Shown: positions 1 through 6,586 of the stretch, one piece after another | Position numbering within the stretch: position 1 is the first letter of the stretch | How the letters are laid out: every line of letters starts with the position of its first letter | Assembly (NCBI RefSeq): GCF_000425645.1 | Contig: NZ_AUDV01000007.1 | Span: forward strand, 186,001-250,000 | From: Gaetbulibacter saemankumensis DSM 17032 | GTDB lineage: Bacteria > Bacteroidota > Bacteroidia > Flavobacteriales > Flavobacteriaceae | Direction of reading: 5' to 3' | Length of the DNA: 64,000 nucleotides | Program-made: the position numbers and the translations under genes | The notes under the pieces: generated by a model | What the model was told of the DNA's origin: nothing | The model's database searches: none | Seen by the model: only the letters and a program-made list of their open reading frames with translations

Positions 1-2
1 AA

Positions 3-800
3 CAGGGATGGAAGGCTCCCGAAGTATTTAAAGCTAAAGGTAGAGATGGAACTACTGATATCTGGGGCATAATTATTAGACCAACCACTTTCGACCCCAA
101 CAGAAGTTATCCTATTATCGAATACATTTATGCTGGTCCTCACGATTCATTTGTTCCTAAAGATTTTCATGCTTATTACTGGTCAATGTCTTCCTTGGCG
201 GAGCTTGGTTTTATTGTTGTTCAAATAGATGGCATGGGTACTTCTAACAGATCGAAAGCATTTCATGATGTATGTTGGAAAAACCTGAGAGATGGTGGTT
301 TTCCTGATAGAAAATTATGGATGAAAGCAGCAGCTAAGAAATATCCCTATATGAATGTAGATAAGGTAGGTATACATGGTACCTCTGCTGGTGGACAAAA
401 TGCGGGAGCAGCTTTAGTATTTAATTCTGATTTTTATGATGTTGCCGTATCTTCTTGTGGGTGTCATGATAATAGAATGGATAAAATATGGTGGAATGAG
501 CAGTTTATGGGGTACCCTATCGGGCCACACTATGAAGCCTGTTCAAATGTCGTTAATGCACACCAATTAAAAGGAAACTTAATGTTGATATTAGGAGAAA
601 TAGACGATAATGTGGATCCAGCATCCACGATGCAGTTTGTTAATGCCTTAATAAAAGCAAATAAAGATTTTGAGTTAGTTACGATTCCTGGAATGGGACA
701 TTCTGCCGGAGGTTCTTTCGGGGCACGTAAACGCAAAGACTTTTTTGTGAAGCATTTACATGGCGTTACTCCTCCTAAATGGACGGAAATTTATAACTAA
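3..800 (+). CDS. S9-family serine peptidase (prolyl oligopeptidase/DPP-IV type), C-terminal part
   Basis: The reading frame is open from the window edge, so the start and the N-terminal propeller lie outside. The visible part is an alpha/beta-hydrolase domain of the S9 family, which cleaves peptides after proline or similar residues. The nucleophile serine sits in GTSAGG near base 380, the acidic residue in [10 protein letters not shown] near base 600, and the histidine in PGMGHSAGG near base 700, so all three triad residues are present in the expected order. Such flavobacterial proteins are usually exported, but the signal peptide cannot be seen here. It ends 466 bases before the island border. 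Confidence 0.88.
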   Translation, partial: QGWKAPEVFKAKGRDGTTDIWGIIIRPTTFDPNRSYPIIEYIYAGPHDSFVPKDFHAYYWSMSSLAELGFIVVQIDGMGTSNRSKAFHDVCWKNLRDGGFPDRKLWMKAAAKKYPYMNVDKVGIHGTSAGGQNAGAALVFNSDFYDVAVSSCGCHDNRMDKIWWNEQFMGYPIGPHYEACSNVVNAHQLKGNLMLILGEIDDNVDPASTMQFVNALIKANKDFELVTIPGMGHSAGGSFGARKRKDFFVKHLHGVTPPKWTEIYN

Positions 801-1230
801 AATTATTTAAATTTTAAAAGAGAAAATACAATATAAATAAAGAATGTTATTCATTTTTGTTTTTTGGGGTTTTACTCTTTTTCTTCTATTTTAAAAACTC
901 AAATTGTAGATAAATACTTGATATTATAAGTTAAACATAATAATTCGGGTAATACTATATTATAATTAATGACTATATAGTTAGAATGGGACTTCATTCT
1001 TTTTTAAGTTTTTTTACTGATTTAAATTTTTCAATTTTTACGCAAGAATCAAATAGGAGATATTTATTTGTATATGATTTACAGAATATACAAGAGAATA
1101 CCGAAAAATCTGCTTATAAATTATTAAGCGGGTTTTATGAATAGTAATCTATTCTTAATTAAAAAAGGGATAAGTTTGAATTTATGAAAATAGTGTAAAT
1201 CAAGATTTTTGAATTGTCAACTAAAAATAA
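801..1230. other. intergenic region without a supported gene
   Basis: About 430 AT-rich bases between the peptidase gene and the old tRNA terminator. The only frame of note, 986-1144 on the plus strand (52 codons), has no recognisable motif and its ATG lies inside a hairpin, so I do not call it a gene. Confidence 0.5.
983..1005 (+). terminator. weak hairpin with T-run
   Basis: A six-base stem (AGAATG/CATTCT) with a six-base loop is followed by five T. It lies about 180 bases after the peptidase gene and may end its transcript. The stem is short, so this is tentative. Confidence 0.3.
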
Positions 1231-1263
1231 AAAAGCTCGTAAACATTACTGTTACGAGCTTTT
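1231..1263 (-). terminator. terminator, probably the original one of tRNA-Ser(UGA)
   Basis: Twelve-base perfect stem (AAAAGCTCGTAA/TTACGAGCTTTT) with a nine-base loop. Read on the minus strand it is followed by a T-rich stretch. It lies only three bases from the copy of the tRNA 3' end at 1267. The simplest reading is that it ended the tRNA-Ser transcript before the island inserted and is now stranded at the far end of the island. Confidence 0.7.
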
Positions 1264-1266
1264 ATT

Positions 1267-1279
1267 GCGGAGAAAGAGG
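1267..1279. other. distal attachment site (att) repeat of the island
   Basis: GCGGAGAAAGAGG, identical to the tRNA-Ser 3' end at 18128-18140. The sequence diverges after it, so only the crossover core is duplicated. Confidence 0.8.
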
Positions 1280-1338
1280 CTCCAACACCTTATATTGTAT
1301 GCCCCATAAACAGTGGCCTAACAGTCATTACCTTTTTT

Positions 1339-1360
1339 AGGGTAACTCATAGGGTAACTC
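1339..1360. repeat. paired AGGGTAACTC repeats, left-end arm sites
   Basis: Two copies of AGGGTAACTC begin at 1339 and 1351, 12 bases apart. The matching pair AGGGTAACCT begins at 17996 and 18008 at the other end, also 12 bases apart and in the same orientation. This arrangement fits arm-type binding sites of a tyrosine integrase or its excisionase. The binding role is inferred. Confidence 0.6.
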
Positions 1361-1535
1361 AACTATATGATTTTAATGAACTTGATTAAGTAAATGTAAA
1401 CAAATTTTTTATATTATTATTTTCAATTAATAAAACAACTAACTTTAAACAACTACTTACTAAACAATGATAAGATTTATTTTTTCAAGGTTAGCCAATA
1501 TAAATAAAATCATTATTTTAATAAATTAAAAAATC

Positions 1536-1712
1536 ATGCAAGTAGATTATGATACATATAAAACGCAAGACTTCACCTGTATAAAATGTGGATGGAAAGG
1601 TAAAGGGGAAGAATTGGAGAATGGTGAGTTTAGTGAAGTTCATGTAATTGGTGATTTAGAATGCCCAAATTGCTATCATTTGATTGCCTTTTGGCAAGGA
1701 AAGCTTATATAG
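1536..1712 (+). CDS. small zinc-ribbon-like protein, 58 residues
   Basis: An ATG-started frame of 58 codons with two Cys-x-x-Cys pairs (CIKC near residue 15 and CPNC near residue 43), the layout of a zinc ribbon that could bind metal and nucleic acid or protein. It starts 19 bases before the stop-to-start gap to the phosphatase remnant at 1732 and could be co-transcribed with it. I do not recognise the family and infer metal binding only from the cysteines. Confidence 0.55.
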   Translation: MQVDYDTYKTQDFTCIKCGWKGKGEELENGEFSEVHVIGDLECPNCYHLIAFWQGKLI

Positions 1713-1731
1713 TAAAAACATCTTTTAATTT

Positions 1732-2642
1732 ATGATAGACCTTATTGGAGACATCCACGGCCAGGCAGACAAACTAGAAGAATTACTTCTTAAGTTAGAT
1801 TACAAAAAAAGAGACGGAGTTTATTCGCATACCAACAGGAAAGTATTATTTGTTGGTGACTATATTGACCGAGGTCCAAAAATTAGGGAAACACTTCAAA
1901 TAGTCAAGTCGATGGTTGATTGTGGAAATGCAATTGCCTTAATGGGCAATCACGAATACAATGCGCTATGTTTTCATTTCCAAGAAACTGAGAGTGGTCA
2001 CCTTAGAAAACATTTAATTAAAAATATCATTCAGCATTACGAAACACAGAAGCAATTTCAGAATAGACAAGAAGAATATGAATAATATCTGGATTGGTTC
2101 AAAATATTACCTCTTTATTTCGAGACTGACACATTTAGAGCTGTTCACGCCTGTTGGGATAACAATACCATTGAATATCTAAAAAGGACACTGGTTAACG
2201 ACAGATTGAACGATGAACTCATTTATAAATCGGTTAATAGAGGAACAAAACTATATGAAGCAATTGAACAGACCTTAAAGGTAAAGAAATGAACATGCCA
2301 GAAGGACTTTTTTTTACTGACAAAGACGGAACAAGAAGAAGTGAAATACGAATAAAATGGTGGGAAGACCCTTCAAAAATGACCTGTAAGTCAATAAGTA
2401 TTATACCACTTGAAAATTTACCAGAACAACCCATTGAATTATCAGAATTAAAAACCCTTGACTTTTATCGTGGTGGTGACAAAAAGGTATTTTTCGGACA
2501 TTATTGGCTAAAAGGTCAACCATCATTATACAAAGACAATGTATGTTGCTTAGATTATAGCCTTGCAAAAGAAGGAAAGCTTGTGGCATATAGGCTTAAC
2601 GGAGAATCCATTTTAAATAGCAGTAACATAGTTTATATTTAA
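1732..2642 (+). pseudogene. metallophosphoesterase (Ser/Thr-phosphatase-like), broken by a stop and a frameshift
   Basis: Together the two open pieces make a calcineurin-like phosphoesterase of about 300 residues. The metal-binding motifs are GDIHG (residues 6-10), GDYIDRG (near 42) and GNHE (near 72) in the first piece, and FGHYW in the last. The frame is cut by an in-frame TAA at 2083-2085 and continues in the same frame (reading YLDWFKILPLY) to a loss of one base near 2276, after which it continues from 2289. Two independent lesions argue for a decayed gene. A truncated N-terminal product of 117 residues would lack the last metal ligand and is unlikely to work. Confidence 0.85.
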
Positions 2643-2675
2643 ATCAATCATACCCAATGCCATTACTTATTACTA

Positions 2676-3071
2676 ATGACCCCTGACATAAATAATAAAG
2701 ACAAAATTTTATCGACAATTGGACTAAAGCACTTAATGGGTTCGCAACCCTGTTATGTTATGTTTTATAACAAAAGAAATTTTGAGCGTTATATCACTTC
2801 AGAATACATGAATTCTGAACGCAGAGAGACCGATGAAGTTTATCGTATGAATGAGTTTAATCTTTTACATATTCACTCAGGGTTAAGATTGACTTTAACA
2901 ACACATGAAAGTTATGATGGAGAAACAGTAGAATACAAGGTAATTAGGATGTTTATTACAACAACAATTGGGGAAGAATTAGAAGTTTTAGATGCGAATT
3001 TCAAAGATAGAATCTTTTATACTAAAGATGCGGAAATTCCTTTTGATGAAACTAATAAGTTAATAGAATAA
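2676..3071 (+). CDS. hypothetical protein, 131 residues
   Basis: A soluble-looking protein with no signal peptide or membrane segment. It begins 33 bases after the phosphatase remnant on the same strand and converges with the minus-strand nuclease operon ending at 3179. I do not recognise a family. Base usage looks like normal coding sequence for this island. Confidence 0.55.
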   Translation: MTPDINNKDKILSTIGLKHLMGSQPCYVMFYNKRNFERYITSEYMNSERRETDEVYRMNEFNLLHIHSGLRLTLTTHESYDGETVEYKVIRMFITTTIGEELEVLDANFKDRIFYTKDAEIPFDETNKLIE

Positions 3072-3178
3072 AACCAACTAATAAAAGTCAAAGAATTCTG
3101 GCTATGAATGTGATTAGGCAGTAAATTAAAACAGAAAGGCAAATCTCAAATCTTTTAAGATAAGAGGTAAATTAACAT

Positions 3179-4675
3179 TCAAGACTCTGGTATTTCATAA
3201 AGCTTTTCAAGAATCTTTACCATAGCATGAGTGTCCAATTTACAATATTCTAAAAGGTCTGTTCTGGTTTTTTCCATGTCCCCCGAAAATTCTCCAGTGA
3301 CCATTTGTGTAAAAACAGTACTTGCCGTACCACCTTCTTTAATCTCCAAATCATTATAAGACAATTCTGGCACTAAAGCTGGTAAAACAGCTTTGATAGA
3401 GTAACTGCCTTTCATTTCTGGTGTATAATACCACTTCTTTCGAAATGGAATCATTAAGTCTTTCAACCTAGATATAATGCTTTCAATTTCATTTGAATAT
3501 TGTGGATATACTAAGATGAGGTCATTTAATTTTCCTCTCTCAAATCCAATGTTATAGACCAGTATATCACCAGAATTTTTACAATCCTCAATTAACTGCT
3601 TAACAAAAGATTCTCTTGGGTCTATATTAGGATTAGCTTCTGCTAAGTATTCTTTATGGTCTATGTCTCCAATCTCATTTTGAACGTGAAGCGAATATTG
3701 AAAAACCAATTGCTGATATGGTCTGCTATTATCATAAATAGGAATAGCTGTTGCCATTGTTTCAAAGTCTAAAAAGTGTAGCGGATAAACCAATTCTTCT
3801 AAAAAACTCTTAATCTTTGACTTATCTATATAAGTTGTATTATCTAATTCACTCGTTACTTGTATTAATTGGTTAGGATTTAATGATGTGACTTGTAAAT
3901 CAATTTCTTCAAATGAAACAGCACCCTGATTATAAAGTTCAAATTTCTTATTTATATTTAATCTAGAAATATTGAATATAGAATAGTCTGGAATAAGATT
4001 CCAACAGTACCCTTTAAAGTCACAATCATATGGTTCAGAGCAATGTGGTCCAATACCAATATTAGGTGCTTCATGTTGTTTTATTACTTGCTTAAATCGC
4101 TCTATTTGATTTGGTGTTTTTGGTAAGACATTTTGAACTTTATCAAAAACTGATTCTATAGTGAATAGTTTCTGAATATCAATACCACCATCTTTAACGT
4201 ATTGATTATTAATATGAACGATAGAGATATCCTTAAGTGCAATTCCTGAATTAACTATTGTATAATACTGAATTGCTGCATCATTTATATAAACATCTGA
4301 AATACTGGTAGAACTTTTTACTTCATAAGCTTTCCAACTATCATTTTCCTTAACTAGAATGTCAAGTGCAGCCAATACTCCATTAAATTGAAATGTGGCT
4401 TCAAAGATAATTGACTCTCCATTTTCAATAAATTTTTTTGTTTTTAAAACTGATTCTTGAATTTTAAAATAACTAGAAGGTGATGCGTCCACACCATTTG
4501 GAAATAAATCATGAGCTAAAATGCCAACATTATTTCCTTGATTAAATATAGCTTGAATTTGAGTAGATGCCTCAACCTTTAAATCATAATGATGCTTATA
4601 GAGATACAATGACTTTTCACATTGTAAGCCCCTAATAAATGTTGATTTAGAAAGGATTGGTTTTTCCATGTTCAC
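3179..4675 (-). CDS. DUF2779-type nuclease: Cas4-like PD-(D/E)XK domain plus DEDD exonuclease-like domain
   Basis: This 498-residue protein has two parts. The N-terminal part has Cas4/RecB-type features: Cys19, the GxxAHxxFP motif near residue 51, Asp105, Glu118-x-Lys120, and a trio of cysteines at 212, 218 and 224 that with Cys19 could hold an iron-sulfur cluster. The C-terminal part begins with FLDFE (Asp303, Glu305) and ends with YCKLD (Asp481), as in RNase-H-like DEDD exonucleases and DUF2779 proteins. It is the last gene of the minus-strand McrB/McrC operon and starts with GTG overlapping the upstream stop by one base (an ATG lies two codons in). Translational coupling suggests it works with its neighbours. 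Nuclease activity is inferred from the motifs. Confidence 0.8.
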   Translation of the reverse strand: MNMEKPILSKSTFIRGLQCEKSLYLYKHHYDLKVEASTQIQAIFNQGNNVGILAHDLFPNGVDASPSSYFKIQESVLKTKKFIENGESIIFEATFQFNGVLAALDILVKENDSWKAYEVKSSTSISDVYINDAAIQYYTIVNSGIALKDISIVHINNQYVKDGGIDIQKLFTIESVFDKVQNVLPKTPNQIERFKQVIKQHEAPNIGIGPHCSEPYDCDFKGYCWNLIPDYSIFNISRLNINKKFELYNQGAVSFEEIDLQVTSLNPNQLIQVTSELDNTTYIDKSKIKSFLEELVYPLHFLDFETMATAIPIYDNSRPYQQLVFQYSLHVQNEIGDIDHKEYLAEANPNIDPRESFVKQLIEDCKNSGDILVYNIGFERGKLNDLILVYPQYSNEIESIISRLKDLMIPFRKKWYYTPEMKGSYSIKAVLPALVPELSYNDLEIKEGGTASTVFTQMVTGEFSGDMEKTRTDLLEYCKLDTHAMVKILEKLYEIPES

Positions 4676-5301
4676 TATATTTGAGATTGAATCTTGACAT
4701 CATATTTAGAAAACTCCAACATTAATTGATTTATCCAATCTTTCCCAGAAGCAATAGCAACAATATATTTTAGAGCTTTTTTTTGATTCTTTGGTATATA
4801 ATAACCATAACTCATTTCATAAGGTGTTCCAATCCTATTGTAATTCCTTTCATCATTATCACCAAACATAGAAAACCAAATCTCTTTATTGTCTTTAGAA
4901 TATAAAAATGACTTATAAGTATTTTTTAATTTAGAAATTTGTACAGCATTTTCATCTGTATTTTTAATTCTTTCATATGAGCGTTGGCATTGCTCAAAAT
5001 CATAGCAAAGTAACATTTTTGGATAGCCTCCATATTCTAAAGCTTTGTCAATAGAAAAAGGAATTGCCCAGAATGCATCAGTAGGATTTTCTCCTTCGAC
5101 ACCATGATTTATAACGTAGGTAAGTCTTGAAAAGTCAGTCCCCCGAAACACATTATAAATATCATTTTTTAATATTTCTTTTATAATAATATTTTCTAAC
5201 CGATTGTTTGTAATATTTTCTGTACTATTTTCAGGCTCCAACCCAATTAGAAATAAGGGGATTTCACCTTCTATAATTGCTGATAAATGACTTAATTCCA
5301 T
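4675..5301 (-). CDS. unidentified protein in the McrBC operon, 208 residues
   Basis: No family recognised with confidence. The protein is soluble-looking. It contains a conserved-looking block VFRGTD (near residue 51), followed by a segment ending KALEYGGYPKMLLCYD (near 86-101), and a late TPYEMSYGYYIP motif (near 159). The order of an arginine in RGT and a late glutamate is loosely like ADP-ribosyltransferase folds, but the middle motif is not evident, so this is only a hypothesis. It lies 20 bases after mcrC and overlaps the nuclease gene by one base, so it is very probably a working part of this operon. Confidence 0.7.
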   Translation of the reverse strand: MELSHLSAIIEGEIPLFLIGLEPENSTENITNNRLENIIIKEILKNDIYNVFRGTDFSRLTYVINHGVEGENPTDAFWAIPFSIDKALEYGGYPKMLLCYDFEQCQRSYERIKNTDENAVQISKLKNTYKSFLYSKDNKEIWFSMFGDNDERNYNRIGTPYEMSYGYYIPKNQKKALKYIVAIASGKDWINQLMLEFSKYDVKIQSQI

Positions 5302-5321
5302 TCAATTTTAAAATTTAAGTT

Positions 5322-6581
5322 TTACATGATTATTTTTTCTAAAATTTCTCCACCTATTGTTAAGTTTAAATAATCATCTTCATCCAAAACATTTATAAAC
5401 CCAACCTTACATTGGTTATTATCTGGATTTTCTCTACCCTTCCAGTAATTACCAAATTTCTCATTAATTAATTTTGAATTTGGATATAAGAGCATACTTC
5501 GTTTAGCATCCCAATATAAATTATAGGCATACATCTGCTTTAAATCATTGTCACTTGGTTTTGGATTACTTGCGTCTAATACTTTCCATTTTGTATCAAT
5601 AATAAAAGTTTCTTCATTTTTCTCATCTTTATTTCTAATCAGAACTAAATCAGGTCTAATAGTTCGTCCTTCCCAGAAAACTTGTTTATTTTGAAAGCTT
5701 ACTGTAAGATTATCTTCTTTAGCTCTCAATAACATCCTGTAAACATACTCTTCCCAAAGTTTATTCATGTCAAACAATAGCGTTAACATATTTTCTTGAC
5801 CAGACCGAATATCTGGTGAATAGTTGAGAATAATCATTTTAGCGATTTGCAATGCTCGAGTGTATCCAATAGTCTTTCTATTTTCTTTTACTTTATCAAA
5901 ATGATACTTCTGAATTGAGATTTCTTTTATTTCTGGAAAGTTTACTCTTAACCTTGCTATTCTATCTTTTAGTTGAGAGTTATAAGTTAATGTACTTAAA
6001 ATGGTTAATCCCTTTAATAGAATTTGATTCACCAAGTTCTCATAGTCATAGATTTGGTGCTCGGTATAAAATCTCTCCTGATGAATAAGGTTTTGCTGAA
6101 TATTTTTATTAAAATCTAATCGCCCTTTTAAAGCAAGTACATTTGAAGAGTCTCTTCTATATTGTTTAACTAATCCTGTTCTTAACAAACTTTGAACTTC
6201 GTCTAAATACATTTCAAAATAAAGGTCTAAAAGGGAATTATGTTTTCTTTTAAGATTAGTTTCAGATACTGAATTTACATTAATATGCTTACAGATTTTG
6301 AGCATATTGAGTAAAGCACCATACCATGCACTAAAATCCGAATCCTCTGCAATATTCCTATCTGTTTTTGGGAGAATTTCAATAGTTAACCCACCAATCT
6401 GAATAACACCAACAAAGTTTTTAAACTTAACACCATCTCTAATGCCAGTAAAATAAACATTGTCGTTTTTGTCATTAAATTCATAGAGTTTATCAAGTTC
6501 TCTTTCTTCTAAATAGCGTCCTCTCCAATCCTTGTGAAGGGTTAACTTTTCGAACTCAAAGACTTGAATAACTCTAGACAT
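5322..6581 (-). CDS. mcrC: McrC-type nuclease subunit of an McrBC restriction system
   Basis: McrC is the endonuclease partner of the nucleotide-driven McrB motor; together they cut modified DNA. This protein of 419 residues has the McrC N-terminal region and, near residues 307-330, a PD-(D/E)XK core: RPDLVL followed by FIIDTKWK. It begins five bases after the mcrB stop, so the two are surely co-expressed. Size and domain order agree with stand-alone McrC proteins of Bacteroidetes. Which modification is recognised cannot be read from the sequence. Confidence 0.9.
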   Translation of the reverse strand: MSRVIQVFEFEKLTLHKDWRGRYLEERELDKLYEFNDKNDNVYFTGIRDGVKFKNFVGVIQIGGLTIEILPKTDRNIAEDSDFSAWYGALLNMLKICKHINVNSVSETNLKRKHNSLLDLYFEMYLDEVQSLLRTGLVKQYRRDSSNVLALKGRLDFNKNIQQNLIHQERFYTEHQIYDYENLVNQILLKGLTILSTLTYNSQLKDRIARLRVNFPEIKEISIQKYHFDKVKENRKTIGYTRALQIAKMIILNYSPDIRSGQENMLTLLFDMNKLWEEYVYRMLLRAKEDNLTVSFQNKQVFWEGRTIRPDLVLIRNKDEKNEETFIIDTKWKVLDASNPKPSDNDLKQMYAYNLYWDAKRSMLLYPNSKLINEKFGNYWKGRENPDNNQCKVGFINVLDEDDYLNLTIGGEILEKIIM

Positions 6582-6586
6582 ATTAA

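Noticed and set aside
986-1144. Plus-strand frame of 52 codons downstream of the peptidase
   Set aside because: No motif, start codon inside a hairpin, and no neighbour it could belong to.
1339-1360. Possible CRISPR-like repeats
   Set aside because: Only two 10-base copies with a 2-base gap, and the same pair at the other island end; this fits integrase sites, not CRISPR.
2083-2085. Possible stop-codon readthrough in the phosphatase
   Set aside because: A second lesion (frameshift near 2276) in the same gene makes simple decay the better explanation.
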